A stretch of DNA of 64,000 nt from Lachnospiraceae bacterium (lineage in GTDB: Bacteria > Bacillota > Clostridia > Lachnospirales > Lachnospiraceae): contig JAMPGL010000002.1 of assembly GCA_023663945.1 (NCBI GenBank), positions 1-64,000 of the forward strand, read 5' to 3'. The notes beneath the pieces were generated by a model. The model ran no database searches and was not told the DNA's origin. It worked only from the letters and a program-made list of their open reading frames with translations. The position numbers were made by a program, and so were the translations under genes. Below are positions 50,455 to 60,269 of this stretch, piece by piece. The first letter of the stretch is position 1. The number at the start of each line of letters is the position of its first letter.

Positions 50455-50973
50455 ATGAAAAGATTTCTGGTATCGTTTTTTTTGATAATTCTATGCTTCC
50501 TTCTTCAGACAACTGTTTTTCAGTGGATGGCGTTTGGCGGTATCGTTCCGAATTTAATGATTATTCTGACTGCCTCGTTTGGCTTTATGCGGGGAGAGCG
50601 GACGGGACTCCTGTTCGGGTTTTTCTGCGGGCTGCTTGTTGACATTTTTTTTGCAAATGTGCTGGGCTTAAACGCCATGATTTATATGTACATCGGGTAC
50701 GCCAACGGGAAGTTTAACAGGATTTTTTTCCCGGATGAAATCAAGCTTCCGCTGATCTTGATTTTATTCAGCGACATAGCGTATGGATTATTGTATTACA
50801 TTACTCTTTTTCTGCTAAGAGGACGCCTGCACTTAAGCTATTATTTTTTACATATTATCCTGCCCGAAATGGTTTATACCATATTGGTTACTTTATTACT
50901 GTATCCGTTTGTCCTCTGGCTGAATAAGAGGCTTGAGGAATCTGAAAAAAGGAGTGCGCGCAAGTTTGTTTGA
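50455..50973 (+). CDS. mreD: rod-shape protein MreD
   Basis: 172 residues with about five hydrophobic helices (FLVSFFLIILCFLLQTTVFQ; MIILTASFGFMRGERTGLLF; GFFCGLLVDIFFANVLGLNA), matching MreD. It is an inner-membrane component of the elongasome. Start uncertain: ATG 50455 (MKRFLVSF) is chosen; ATG 50443 adds MVIS. No clear Shine-Dalgarno sequence fits either perfectly. It overlaps the pbp2 start. Confidence 0.88.
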   Translation: MKRFLVSFFLIILCFLLQTTVFQWMAFGGIVPNLMIILTASFGFMRGERTGLLFGFFCGLLVDIFFANVLGLNAMIYMYIGYANGKFNRIFFPDEIKLPLILILFSDIAYGLLYYITLFLLRGRLHLSYYFLHIILPEMVYTILVTLLLYPFVLWLNKRLEESEKRSARKFV

Positions 50974-53830
50974 GAATTTTAAAGAAAACTTAATCAATAT
51001 GCTGACTTCCCGTGTTTTTGTGCTGATTATCCTCATGATCTGCATCGGCGGTATCATGATCCACCGTGTTTTTGACCTTCAGATTGTCCACGGCGAAGAA
51101 TACTTAAATTCCTTTGAAATGAAGATCCGTAAGGAGCGTACCATCAAGGGAAGCCGGGGCTGCATCTACGACCGGAACGGAAACCTTTTGGCATATAACG
51201 AGCTGGCACATTCCGTTGCCATCGAAGACGTATACGAAAGCGGCCGTTATAAGGATTTGAACCTGAACACAACCATCTATAAACTGATTCAGATGATTGA
51301 GGCAAACGGCGATAAGATAGTCAGCGATTTTAAGATTGTTCTGGATAAAAACGGGCACTACGCATTTACCGTTGAAAATACACAGCTTCTCCGGTTTCTT
51401 GCGGATGTCTACGGCAGGACAACCATTGACACTCTGGAAGTAAAGGAACGCACCGCAACCCCTCAGGAAGTGGTGGATTATCTGTGCGGCTGGAACCGGT
51501 TCCGGATTGGTGAATACGATGGGGATACCAGCAGCAAAACGTTTGTTCCGGGAGAGGGCTACACCAAAGAGGAAATTCTTAAAATCCTCACCATCCGCTA
51601 TGATATGAATGCTAATTTGTACCAAAAGTACATTGCCACCACCGTAGCCTCCGACGTGAGTGAGGAGACCGTTGCCGTTGTCATGGAAAACAGCCGGGAA
51701 CTGGAAGGGGTTTCCATTGTGGAGGACACCATCCGCAAGTATGTGGACGGCATCTATTTTTCACAGATTATCGGCTACACCGGAAAGGTCTCTCAGGAAG
51801 AGCTGGAAGAGCTTCAAAAGGCGGAAAACGGACACAGCTATGATTTAAATGATACGGTAGGGAAGCTGGGCATTGAGAAGTCCATGGAGAGCGAACTGCA
51901 GGGAATAAAGGGCAGTGAGACCATCTTTGTGGATAATGTAGGTAAGGTTACGGACACCATCGATTACGTGGAGCCGGTAGCAGGCAATGATATTTATTTA
52001 ACCATTGATAAGGATTTGCAGATTGCCGTTTACAAAATCTTAGAAGAGCGGCTTGCCGGTATCCTGTGCACGAACATCATCAATGCCAGAGAATTTGACA
52101 CTACCGATGTGAGCAGCAGTAAAATCAAGATTCCGATTTACGACGTTTATGTGGCGCTGATCAATAATAATGTCATTGATACGGATCATTTTGCCCTTCG
52201 GGATGCGGGCGAAACAGAAAAGCTGGTCTATGAAGCATACCGGACGCAGAAGGACAATGTCTATGACAGGCTCCGGACAGAGCTTACAGAAACCTTGACG
52301 GCGTATGAAAAGCTGGATATGGAATATCAGGTTTATGAAAGCCACATTGCAGAAATGTTGTATGATAACGGCATCATTATGAGAGAAAAGGTGGACGCCA
52401 AGGATTCCACATACATCGCATGGACTATCGATGAGGTAATCAGTTTAAATGAATATTTAAAGTATTGTATCGCCATGAACTGGATTGACGTGTCAAAGCT
52501 GAATCTGGAAGGGCAGTACTCCGATTCGGAACAGATTTATGCCCAAATTGTGGATTATATCTTTGAACAGCTGGATGAGGATAACAGTTTCACCAAAAAG
52601 ATTTATCGGTTTATGATCAAAAATGATTTGATAACAGGAAATCAGATTTGCCGGATTCTGTTAGAACAGGGAATTGTCGAGCTGACTCCGGAGGAGGAGG
52701 AGGAGTTTGACCGGGGGGCTGTCACCGCATATAATTTTATGATGGCCCGGATTCATGACCTTGATATTACGCCGGCACAGCTTGCCCTTGACCCTTATTC
52801 CGCTTCCGCGGTGATCACGGATGTGAATACTGGGGACGTCCTTGCGATGGTTTCTTATCCAAGCTATGACAATAATAAGATGGCAAACGGCGTGGATGCC
52901 GAGTACTTTTCAGAGCTTTTAAATGATTTGTCCACTCCCATGCGTAATTATGCGACCTATCAGATGACGGCTCCCGGCTCGACCTTTAAGATGGTATCGG
53001 CAACTGCCGGGCTGATGGAAGGAGTCATAACCACGCAGACAGCTTTTCCGTGTACCGGAACCTTTGACAAGATCAGTCCGCCTCCAAGCTGCTGGAACCG
53101 GGGCGGGCACGGCTCTTTAAACGTGACCGGAGGAATCCGGAACTCCTGCAACGTATTCTTTTTTGAAGCGGCGTACCGGCTTGGAATGGTGGGAGAGTCC
53201 TATTCTTCCGATATTGGTCTTCAAAAGTTGGAAAAGTATGCCGACATGTACGGGCTTACGGAGACCTCCGGCGTTGAAATCGAGGAGACCATGCCGCAGG
53301 TGTCCACGGAAGATGCCGTCCGTTCTGCAATCGGACAGGGTAATCACAGCTTTTCTACCGTGGGACTTGCCCGGTATGTGACCACCGTAGCCAACAGCGG
53401 AACCTGCTACAATCTAACCTTAGTGGACCGGATTACGGATCACAGCGGGATTGAATTAAAGGATAATAAGGCGGAAGTCCGCAATACCATCGATATGGAC
53501 GAGTCCTACTGGAATGCCATTCATCTTGGAATGCGGCAGGTGATTGAAAATAATTCGCACTACAAGGATTTTGGCGTGAATGTTGCCGGCAAAACAGGTA
53601 CCGCCGAAGAAAATAAGCGAAGAGCCAACCACGCATTGTTTGTGTGTTATGCACCCTATGAAGAGCCGGAGATTGCCATTGCAGCCAGAATTGCATTCGG
53701 CTATTCTTCCAGCTATGCGGCTCAGACAACGCGGGATATTCTTGAATATTACTTTGATTTAAGAGATGAAAATGAGATTGTCACCGGAACGGCATCTCAG
53801 ATTACCGCAAGCACGACGGTTACCGATTAA
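50966..53830 (+). CDS. mrdA: class B penicillin-binding protein 2 (elongasome transpeptidase)
   Basis: 954 residues. One N-terminal membrane helix (VFVLIILMICIGGIMIHRVF), a dimerisation domain (RGCIYDRNGNLLAYNEL), a long middle part, then the transpeptidase with APGSTFK (Ser about 672), SCN (about 725) and AGKTGTAEE (about 876). It cross-links lateral-wall peptidoglycan with RodA. It is much longer than B. subtilis PbpA (about 716), mainly through a helical insertion near 365-610 (VYVALINNNVIDTDHFALRD ... EYLKYCIAMNWIDVSKL); such length is common in this group. Start: TTG 50966 is preferred, GTG 50954 possible. Confidence 0.92.
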   Translation: MFENFKENLINMLTSRVFVLIILMICIGGIMIHRVFDLQIVHGEEYLNSFEMKIRKERTIKGSRGCIYDRNGNLLAYNELAHSVAIEDVYESGRYKDLNLNTTIYKLIQMIEANGDKIVSDFKIVLDKNGHYAFTVENTQLLRFLADVYGRTTIDTLEVKERTATPQEVVDYLCGWNRFRIGEYDGDTSSKTFVPGEGYTKEEILKILTIRYDMNANLYQKYIATTVASDVSEETVAVVMENSRELEGVSIVEDTIRKYVDGIYFSQIIGYTGKVSQEELEELQKAENGHSYDLNDTVGKLGIEKSMESELQGIKGSETIFVDNVGKVTDTIDYVEPVAGNDIYLTIDKDLQIAVYKILEERLAGILCTNIINAREFDTTDVSSSKIKIPIYDVYVALINNNVIDTDHFALRDAGETEKLVYEAYRTQKDNVYDRLRTELTETLTAYEKLDMEYQVYESHIAEMLYDNGIIMREKVDAKDSTYIAWTIDEVISLNEYLKYCIAMNWIDVSKLNLEGQYSDSEQIYAQIVDYIFEQLDEDNSFTKKIYRFMIKNDLITGNQICRILLEQGIVELTPEEEEEFDRGAVTAYNFMMARIHDLDITPAQLALDPYSASAVITDVNTGDVLAMVSYPSYDNNKMANGVDAEYFSELLNDLSTPMRNYATYQMTAPGSTFKMVSATAGLMEGVITTQTAFPCTGTFDKISPPPSCWNRGGHGSLNVTGGIRNSCNVFFFEAAYRLGMVGESYSSDIGLQKLEKYADMYGLTETSGVEIEETMPQVSTEDAVRSAIGQGNHSFSTVGLARYVTTVANSGTCYNLTLVDRITDHSGIELKDNKAEVRNTIDMDESYWNAIHLGMRQVIENNSHYKDFGVNVAGKTGTAEENKRRANHALFVCYAPYEEPEIAIAARIAFGYSSSYAAQTTRDILEYYFDLRDENEIVTGTASQITASTTVTD

Positions 53831-53858
53831 CGGTGTTTATGGAAGGAGTTAACAGCAG

Positions 53859-54542
53859 TTGAAAAATTCAGTTATCATTAAAAGCTTTCAAAGCGGAATT
53901 GTGCTTCATTTAGACCCGGAGCTTCCCTTTGAAACGATTCTTGCCGATATAGAGGACAAATTCCGGGAGTCCAGTTCCTTTTTTAAGGATGCCAAAATGG
54001 CATTATCCATAAAGGGGAGAACGCTCTCCGAGGAGGAAGAGCAGCTGGTCTTAGAAGCGATTGCTCAAAATTCGCTTCTCAATATCATCTGTCTTGTGGG
54101 CGATGACGAGGAAACCAATCAACATTTTGTGAAGGCTCTGCAGCAGACAGACCCGGAGAGCGGCGACAGCGCAAGCACGGAAGGACAATTTTACCGGGGA
54201 ACGCTGAAAAACGGGGAGATTCTTGAAACAGAGTCCAGTATTGTTATCTTAGGAGATGTGTATCCCGGTTCGGCAATCATCTCCGCCAAGGACATTATCG
54301 TCTTGGGCGGATTGTTCGGCAAAGCATACGCCGGGGGAAGTGGGAATCCCGGGCATTATGTGGCGGCGCTTGAAATGTCACCCGAAAAATTAAAAATCGG
54401 GGACTTCAAATATTATCCGAAAGAAAAAAGCTCCAAGTGGTCCATACGGGCAAAGGTACAACCCAAAATTGCATATGTAAAGGCTGAGAAGGTCGTAATT
54501 GACCCCATTACCAAAGAATTACTGAGTGAATTGCCGATTTAG
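53859..54542 (+). CDS. minC: septum site-determining protein MinC
   Basis: 227 residues. The N-terminal part fits MinC-N (VIIKSFQSGIVLHLDPELPF), and the C-terminal beta-helix fits MinC-C (GDVYPGSAIISAKDIIVLGG, LFGKAYAGGSG). It blocks FtsZ at the wrong sites together with MinD. TTG start after GGAAGGAG. A further 45 bp separate it from minD. Confidence 0.92.
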   Translation: MKNSVIIKSFQSGIVLHLDPELPFETILADIEDKFRESSSFFKDAKMALSIKGRTLSEEEEQLVLEAIAQNSLLNIICLVGDDEETNQHFVKALQQTDPESGDSASTEGQFYRGTLKNGEILETESSIVILGDVYPGSAIISAKDIIVLGGLFGKAYAGGSGNPGHYVAALEMSPEKLKIGDFKYYPKEKSSKWSIRAKVQPKIAYVKAEKVVIDPITKELLSELPI

Positions 54543-54587
54543 CGGATTTCTCAGGGGACGAAATTAATTCATTATGGAGGTTTTAAT

Positions 54588-55379
54588 ATGAGTGAAGTAA
54601 TTGTCGTCACGTCAGGGAAAGGCGGTGTGGGAAAGACCACCACATCCGCAAACGTAGGAACCGGTCTTGCAGCTATGGGGAAACGAGTGGTATTAATCGA
54701 TACCGACATCGGACTGCGGAATCTGGATGTTGTTATGGGGCTCGAAAACAGGATTGTCTACAATCTTGTCGATGTGGTAGAAGGGAAATGCCGTGTCAAG
54801 CAGGCGCTGATACGGGACAAGCGTCATCCGAGCCTTTATCTGCTTCCTTCCGCACAGACCAAGGATAAAACAGCCGTAAATCCCGAGCAGATGGTTAAGA
54901 TGATCAATCAGCTCAGAGAGCAGTTTGATTACATCATTCTTGACTGTCCCGCGGGGATTGAACAGGGATTTAAAAATGCCATTGCGGGCGCTGACAGGGC
55001 GCTTGTAGTGACGACTCCGGAAGTGTCCGCCATTCGGGACGCCGACCGGATCATAGGGCTTTTGGAAGCGAACGATTTCAGCAAAATCGATCTGATCATT
55101 AACCGCCTCAAAGTGGATATGGTGAAACGGGGAGATATGATGAGCGCCGCCGATGTGGTGGATATTCTGGCGATCAGTCTGATAGGGATCGTCCCTGACG
55201 ACGAGAACGTAGTAATCGCCACCAATCAGGGAGAGCCCCTTGTGGGGAACAGCTCCTTAGCTGGCAAAGCATATCAGAACATCTGTTACCGGGTAGCCGG
55301 AAAAGAAATTCCCTTTCTGGAATTTGAAAAGGGCGTTTCTTTTTGGACCAGGGTATCCGGTATTTTCCACAAAAATTAG
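54588..55379 (+). CDS. minD: septum site-determining ATPase MinD
   Basis: 263 residues. Deviant Walker A SGKGGVGKTTTSAN, VVLIDTDIGLRNLDVVMG, YIILDCPAGIEQGF and a C-terminal amphipathic helix (FWTRVSGIFH). It binds the membrane with ATP and recruits MinC; MinE releases it. ATGGAGG precedes the start closely. minE follows by 11 bp. Confidence 0.96.
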   Translation: MSEVIVVTSGKGGVGKTTTSANVGTGLAAMGKRVVLIDTDIGLRNLDVVMGLENRIVYNLVDVVEGKCRVKQALIRDKRHPSLYLLPSAQTKDKTAVNPEQMVKMINQLREQFDYIILDCPAGIEQGFKNAIAGADRALVVTTPEVSAIRDADRIIGLLEANDFSKIDLIINRLKVDMVKRGDMMSAADVVDILAISLIGIVPDDENVVIATNQGEPLVGNSSLAGKAYQNICYRVAGKEIPFLEFEKGVSFWTRVSGIFHKN

Positions 55380-55390
55380 GAGGTGGCAGC

Positions 55391-55663
55391 ATGGGAGTAA
55401 GAAATTTTTTTAATCGAAAAAAGTCAAGAGAAATTGCAAAGGACCGCCTGAAAATCCTTCTTATTTCCGACAGGGTAAACTGCTCTCCGGAAATGATGGA
55501 AATGATTAAGACGGACATTGCCAAAGTGATATCGAAATACATGAAGATTGACACACAGAGCATGGAAATCCAGATTTCCAAGACGGATCGGAAGGGAAGA
55601 GACAAAACGCCTACCCTGTATGCCAACATTCCCATTCTTGATCTGCATAAGAATGTGAACTGA
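55391..55663 (+). CDS. minE: cell division topological specificity factor MinE
   Basis: 90 residues: AKDRLKILLISDRVNCSPEM in the MinD-binding helix and a beta/helix C-terminal dimer domain (VISKYMKIDTQSMEIQISKT). The full minCDE set means a pole-to-pole oscillator rather than the MinJ/DivIVA system of Bacillus. GGAGGTGG precedes the ATG. Confidence 0.93.
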   Translation: MGVRNFFNRKKSREIAKDRLKILLISDRVNCSPEMMEMIKTDIAKVISKYMKIDTQSMEIQISKTDRKGRDKTPTLYANIPILDLHKNVN

Positions 55664-55701
55664 TGAGAAAACTGCGTGAAAGGGCATGGACAGAACCTGA
55701 T

Positions 55702-56808
55702 ATGTTAAAGAATTACCGAATAAGACATTATAATTTTAAATTGATGATTCTGGTTATCGCGTTAGCATTTATCGGAATCACCGCAGTGGGAAGCGCGGAA
55801 CCGTCCCTGCAGAGCAGGCAGATTGCTGGTTTTATTGCCGGTATCTTTCTGATGATTGTCATTTCCCTGTTTGACTATTCCGTGATTTTAAAGCTGTACT
55901 GGCTGATGTATCTTTTTAACATGGTTTTGTTAGTGATGGTCAACTATTGGGGGGAAGAACGTAATTCCTCCCAGCGTTGGCTGAAAATTATGGGCATTCA
56001 GTTTCAGCCTTCTGAACTTGCCAAAATACTAATCATTTTGTTTTTTGCGCAGTTTATCTATTTACACAGGGATAGGTTAAATACCTTTAAATATATTGTC
56101 CTCAGTTGTGTTTTGTTTGCCGCGCCGGCATACCTTATCTTTGATCAGCCGGATTTGTCCACAACTATCATTGTCTGTTTAGTCTTTGCGGTCATTATGT
56201 TTACCGGAGGCTTAAGCTTTAAGGTGATTGCCGGATTTCTTGCGGTGGCAGTTCCGGCGGCGGTCATTTTATTTGTAATGATCCTGCAGCCGGATCAAAA
56301 GATTATCAACAGCTATCAGCAGCGGAGAATCGTTGCATTTTTAAATAAAGAGGAATACGCCAATGCGGAAGGGTATCAACAGGAATATTCGGTTATGGCA
56401 ATCGGCTCCGGTCAGTTAAACGGCAAAGGCTATATGAACAATCAGATCAGCTCCGTTAAAAATGCGGATTTTATTGCGGAACAGCAGACGGACTTTATTT
56501 TTGCGGTAATCGGGGAGGAGTTTGGATTTATAGGCACCTGCACGGTAATTATTTTAATCCTGCTGATCAGCGTGGAATGCTTTTTGACTGCGCAGCGCGC
56601 CAAAGATCTTGCGGGAACTATTATTGCAGCGGGAATCGGAGCCATGATTGGCTTTCAGGGCTTTGTAAACATTGGAGTGGTAACCTACGTCCTGCCCAAC
56701 ACAGGGCTTCCGCTTCCTTTTGTCAGTTACGGGCTGACCTCACTGGTAAGTTCTTTTATCGGAATTGGATTTGTTTTAAATGTGGGGTTACAATGCAGAC
56801 AAAAATGA
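55702..56808 (+). CDS. rodA: RodA/FtsW/SpoVE family peptidoglycan glycosyltransferase
   Basis: 368 residues, about ten transmembrane helices, with the SEDS signatures WLKIMGIQFQPSELAKI, FLNKEEYANAEGYQ, DFIFAVIGEEFGFIG and LPLPFVSYG near the C-terminus. It polymerises lipid II with PBP2. The frame is open from ATG 55663, which overlaps minE; ATG 55702 (MLKNYRIRHYNFKLM) matches usual RodA starts. A weak copy of the AAAGGGCATGG leader motif lies between the two. Confidence 0.9.
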   Translation: MLKNYRIRHYNFKLMILVIALAFIGITAVGSAEPSLQSRQIAGFIAGIFLMIVISLFDYSVILKLYWLMYLFNMVLLVMVNYWGEERNSSQRWLKIMGIQFQPSELAKILIILFFAQFIYLHRDRLNTFKYIVLSCVLFAAPAYLIFDQPDLSTTIIVCLVFAVIMFTGGLSFKVIAGFLAVAVPAAVILFVMILQPDQKIINSYQQRRIVAFLNKEEYANAEGYQQEYSVMAIGSGQLNGKGYMNNQISSVKNADFIAEQQTDFIFAVIGEEFGFIGTCTVIILILLISVECFLTAQRAKDLAGTIIAAGIGAMIGFQGFVNIGVVTYVLPNTGLPLPFVSYGLTSLVSSFIGIGFVLNVGLQCRQK

Positions 56809-56862
56809 GGTATAATAGAGAGGTATAAGGGGTAAAAATGTGCAGTAAGGGGGCATTGTTTT

Positions 56863-57258
56863 ATGAACATCGCATTGATTGCACACGATGCTAAAAAGAA
56901 GCTGATGCAGAATTTCTGCATAGCTTACAGGGGGATTCTTAGCAAAAACGAGTTATTTGCAACCGGAACTACTGGAAGGCTGATTGAAGAAGTCACCAAT
57001 CTTACCATTCACAAATTCTTAGCGGGACATTTAGGCGGAGAACAGCAGATCAGCGCACAGATTGAGCATAACCAAATGGATTTGGTGATCTTTTTAAGAG
57101 ATCCCTTGTCCGCGAAGGTGCATGAGCCGGATGTCAATAACGTAGTGAAGCTTTGTGATATGTATAATATTCCGCTTGCGACAAACCTTGCAACAGCAGA
57201 ACTTCTTATCAAATCACTTGACAGAGGGGATATGGAATGGCGTGAAATGTACAAATAA
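56863..57258 (+). CDS. mgsA: methylglyoxal synthase
   Basis: 131 residues. ALIAHDAKKKLMQNF (active-site AHD), ELFATGTTGRLI (phosphate site) and LVIFLRDPLS (catalytic Asp) are all present. It converts dihydroxyacetone phosphate to methylglyoxal, a bypass of lower glycolysis under phosphate limitation. The ATG is 54 bp after rodA. Its last 17 bp overlap the GTG start of the next gene. Confidence 0.95.
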   Translation: MNIALIAHDAKKKLMQNFCIAYRGILSKNELFATGTTGRLIEEVTNLTIHKFLAGHLGGEQQISAQIEHNQMDLVIFLRDPLSAKVHEPDVNNVVKLCDMYNIPLATNLATAELLIKSLDRGDMEWREMYK

Positions 57259-58222
57259 AAACCTAACGGTATTTTTACTGTCTTTTTCGCTTCTTTTCTG
57301 CGGAGGATGCGGAAAAGGAGCTTACGAGATGCCCTATACGGCATCTTCCGAGGTGAGCAGTTTTCGGATTATCAATACGGAGGCAAATCGTGACTTAGCA
57401 GACCCTTTTGCGGCTGATCTCTGCGTGGCTGACTCCGATATTTCTTTGGATTCCGTGGATATGTCAAGAGCTTCCGGAGCCGCGCTGTTTGACTTAAACG
57501 GCAAGTCAACGCTCTATGCCAAAAATGTTCACGAAAAATTATATCCTGCCAGCCTGACTAAGATTTTGACGGCATTAGTAGCGATTAAGCACGGCTCTAC
57601 CGACATGAAGCTCACGGCATCCGGAAATGTCCGTCTGCTGGAGTCCGGTGCGCAGGTCTGCGGCATTAAAGAGGGCGACCAGATGACCTTGGATCAGGCG
57701 CTGCACCTTCTTCTCATCAATTCGGCAAACGATGCCGCCGTAGTGGTGGCAGAGGGAGTAGGAGGCTCCCTGGAGGGATTCGCGGAGATGATGAATCAGG
57801 AAGCTGAGGAGTTAGGGGCTACCAATTCTCATTTTGTAAATCCTCACGGGCTTCCGGATGACAATCATTACACAACCGTATATGATATGTATCTGATCAT
57901 GAATGAAGCCATCAAATACCAGCTGTTTAATGAGATTATACAGATGGACAGTTATTCCACTGTTTATTACGATAAGAACGGCGCGGAGAAAGAAGTTTCC
58001 GTGAACAATACCAACGCCTATATTCACGGGGAAGCGCAGGCGCCGGGCGGGATTACGGTTTTGGGCGGCAAGACAGGGACAACGAACGCCGCCGGAAATT
58101 GTCTGGTACTGATTTCAAGGGATTCTTCCAGCAATCCTTACATTTCGATTATTATGCGGTCGGAGGGGCGGGAGGCGCTCTATGAGCAGATGACAGATTT
58201 GTTGGAGGAAATAGTTAATTAA
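57242..58222 (+). CDS. D-alanyl-D-alanine carboxypeptidase, lipoprotein-like signal
   Basis: 326 residues from GTG 57242. Signal peptide with a lipobox-like FCGGC (Cys near 20). The penicillin-binding fold shows YPASLTKILTAL (SxxK, Ser near 104), INSANDAAV (SxN) and LGGKTGTTNAAG (KTG). It trims the terminal D-Ala of the pentapeptide. It is a DacF/PBP5-like S11 peptidase lacking an evident C-terminal amphipathic anchor, consistent with lipid anchoring. Upstream in-frame codons lie inside mgsA and are rejected as start. Confidence 0.9.
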   Translation: MKCTNKNLTVFLLSFSLLFCGGCGKGAYEMPYTASSEVSSFRIINTEANRDLADPFAADLCVADSDISLDSVDMSRASGAALFDLNGKSTLYAKNVHEKLYPASLTKILTALVAIKHGSTDMKLTASGNVRLLESGAQVCGIKEGDQMTLDQALHLLLINSANDAAVVVAEGVGGSLEGFAEMMNQEAEELGATNSHFVNPHGLPDDNHYTTVYDMYLIMNEAIKYQLFNEIIQMDSYSTVYYDKNGAEKEVSVNNTNAYIHGEAQAPGGITVLGGKTGTTNAAGNCLVLISRDSSSNPYISIIMRSEGREALYEQMTDLLEEIVN

Positions 58223-58311
58223 CAGTTGTTTTTTACCCTGCAATCACTTATAATATTTTTAGGCGGTATTGACGTTTTACATAGCCAATATACTTCAGGA
58301 GGGATTAGCCA

Positions 58312-58731
58312 ATGGTTCAGTTAATAGTCGGAAATAAGGGGAAAGGAAAGACAAAACATTTATTAGATAAGGTAAACAAAGAGATCCTTACCGTGTCTGG
58401 TAATATCGTATATCTGGATAAAAGCACAAAGCATATGTACGAATTAAATAATAAAGTCAGACTGATTGATGTTTCATCTTATATGGTCAGTGACTCGGAT
58501 GAGTTTATCGGATTTGTCTGCGGAATCATTTCACAGGATCATGATCTTCAGCAGATGTATTTTGACAGCTTTTTAAAGATTGCATGCATTAAGAACGAGC
58601 AGGTTGAGATGGTGCTCAATAAACTGGAAAAAATAAGTGAGGCATTTGGAGTTGACTTTATCCTCAGCATTTCTCTGGATAAGGAAGAGCTCCCGGCTTC
58701 TGTTCAGGATAAAGTTATTGTTTCCTTATAA
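58312..58731 (+). CDS. small P-loop protein of unknown function
   Basis: 139 residues. The N-terminus VQLIVGNKGKGKTKHLLDKV has a G-x4-GKT Walker A motif; VDFILSISLDKEELP near the C-terminus may supply Walker B. It resembles short ATP-binding proteins conserved in Lachnospiraceae near this place, role unknown. AGGAGGG precedes the ATG. The gene stands between the carboxypeptidase and a strong terminator, so it is likely a single transcription unit. Confidence 0.7.
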   Translation: MVQLIVGNKGKGKTKHLLDKVNKEILTVSGNIVYLDKSTKHMYELNNKVRLIDVSSYMVSDSDEFIGFVCGIISQDHDLQQMYFDSFLKIACIKNEQVEMVLNKLEKISEAFGVDFILSISLDKEELPASVQDKVIVSL

Positions 58732-58776
58732 GTGGAATCCATACTTCGAGGATTCTATGATCAAGAATTACATAAG

Positions 58777-58801
58777 CCCCCGGAGTTTTCCGGGGGTTTT
58801 T
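58777..58801 (+). terminator. intrinsic terminator
   Basis: CCCCCGGA (58777-58784) pairs perfectly with TCCGGGGG (58789-58796) around GTTT, followed by five T's. It ends the P-loop gene transcript and precedes the HlyD-like gene by 31 bp. Confidence 0.92.
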
Positions 58802-58832
58802 GTCTGGCAGAAAATTAACAGGAGTTTAAGGT

Positions 58833-60227
58833 TTGGAGCAGAATGGAAATCAAAAAATAGTTAAATACAGAAAACCCCTTAATCTTAACATCGGTATGGT
58901 TATTTTTGCCGTTATTTTTGTATATATTATTATATGTGTGTTTATGTACTTTACCCAAAAGCACATAGAAGGGCATCAGGTTATGATGGGTTCCCTCTCC
59001 ACCAATAATATTTACAAGGGAATTGCGCTCCGCGATGAAGAGATTATCACGGCGTCTAAGGCGGGATATATCAATTATTATGCCCGTGAGGGAGAGCGCG
59101 TAGGCGTGGGGAATCTTGTCTATACCTTAGATGAATCCGGACGGCTTGCAGATTATCTAAATACCGAGGGGACGGGGACGAACCTCACCAGCAAGGACTT
59201 AGCGGAATTAAAGTCCGAGATTCTTGGGTTTAAAAATAACTTTGACCCGGAGTACTTTTCGTCTGTGTACGACTTTAAATACAGCGTTCAGGGAACAGTC
59301 TTAAAGCTTGCCAATGCCAATATTCTGGAAAATATCGACAATATCAACCAGGCAGGGATAGCAGAATTGATTTCCTTTTGCAATGCTCCAGATACAGGAA
59401 TTGTGATTTATTCCGTGGATGGTTATGAGGACAAGACGTTTGAACAGCTTACCAAAGAGGATTTTGAGGTCAGAGACTACGAGAAAACCCAGCTGATCAA
59501 CAATGAGCTGATTGCACCCGGCGATCCGGTGTACAAGCTTTCCACCAATGAGGACTGGTCGATTGTCATTCAGACCGATCATGCAAAAGCGGAGGAGCTT
59601 CTGGAAAAGGAATTTGTCAAAGTAAAATTTCTCAAAAATCAGGACACCTCCTGGGGGGAGGTATCCACTTATACCAGCGAAAGCGGTGATATTTTTGTAG
59701 AGCTGACGTTCAATAATTCTATGGTGACTTTCTGTACCGACCGCTTTATTGACATTGAATTAATCTTAGAAGATGAGACGGGGCTGAAGATCCCCAATTC
59801 CGCCATTATTGAAAAGGAATTTTTCATTGTACCAAAAGAGTACGTCACTAAGGGCGGAAATTCCAGCAGCTACGGTGTCATGCTGGAAACTTATGGCGAG
59901 GATGGAACAGCCGCAGCGGAATTTATTGAGACGACTATTTACGGGGAGACGGAGGAAGAGTACTATCTGGATGATATGGTCCTGCGGATAGGAAACTATA
60001 TTATCAAGCCGGAATCCACGGAAAAATATGCAATCAGCAAACGGGGCAGCCTTACCGGCGTGTATAACATCAACAAAGGCTATGCGGACTTTAAGCAGAT
60101 TAACGTGCTGTATCACAATGACGAGTATTCCATTGTCAAGTCTAATACCCAGTACGGGCTGAGCGTATATGATTATATTGTGCTGGATGCTTCAACCGTA
60201 GAGGACGATGAATTTATTTATGAATAA
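58833..60227 (+). CDS. HlyD-like membrane-anchored protein
   Basis: 464 residues, TTG start after AGGAG. One transmembrane helix near 22-44 (VIFAVIFVYIIICVFMYFTQ), then a biotinyl-lipoyl-like hairpin (ITASKAGYINYYAREGERVG, VGNLVYTLDESGR), a helical insert and a second half of beta-domains (ELIAPGDPVYKLSTNEDWSI). This is the plan of HlyD-family adaptors, but no transporter gene is adjacent. In Lachnospiraceae it commonly precedes yggS and sepF, which hints at a role at the envelope or septum (inference). Confidence 0.75.
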   Translation: MEQNGNQKIVKYRKPLNLNIGMVIFAVIFVYIIICVFMYFTQKHIEGHQVMMGSLSTNNIYKGIALRDEEIITASKAGYINYYAREGERVGVGNLVYTLDESGRLADYLNTEGTGTNLTSKDLAELKSEILGFKNNFDPEYFSSVYDFKYSVQGTVLKLANANILENIDNINQAGIAELISFCNAPDTGIVIYSVDGYEDKTFEQLTKEDFEVRDYEKTQLINNELIAPGDPVYKLSTNEDWSIVIQTDHAKAEELLEKEFVKVKFLKNQDTSWGEVSTYTSESGDIFVELTFNNSMVTFCTDRFIDIELILEDETGLKIPNSAIIEKEFFIVPKEYVTKGGNSSSYGVMLETYGEDGTAAAEFIETTIYGETEEEYYLDDMVLRIGNYIIKPESTEKYAISKRGSLTGVYNINKGYADFKQINVLYHNDEYSIVKSNTQYGLSVYDYIVLDASTVEDDEFIYE

Positions 60228-60269
60228 CCGGAATTTTTTATGCTGCCGGACAAAGTTACGGAGGTCTCC

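Noticed and set aside
58222..58311. Promoter TTGACG...TATACT before the P-loop gene
   Set aside because: The spacing is only 14 bp, too short for a convincing sigma-A promoter, so it was not listed.
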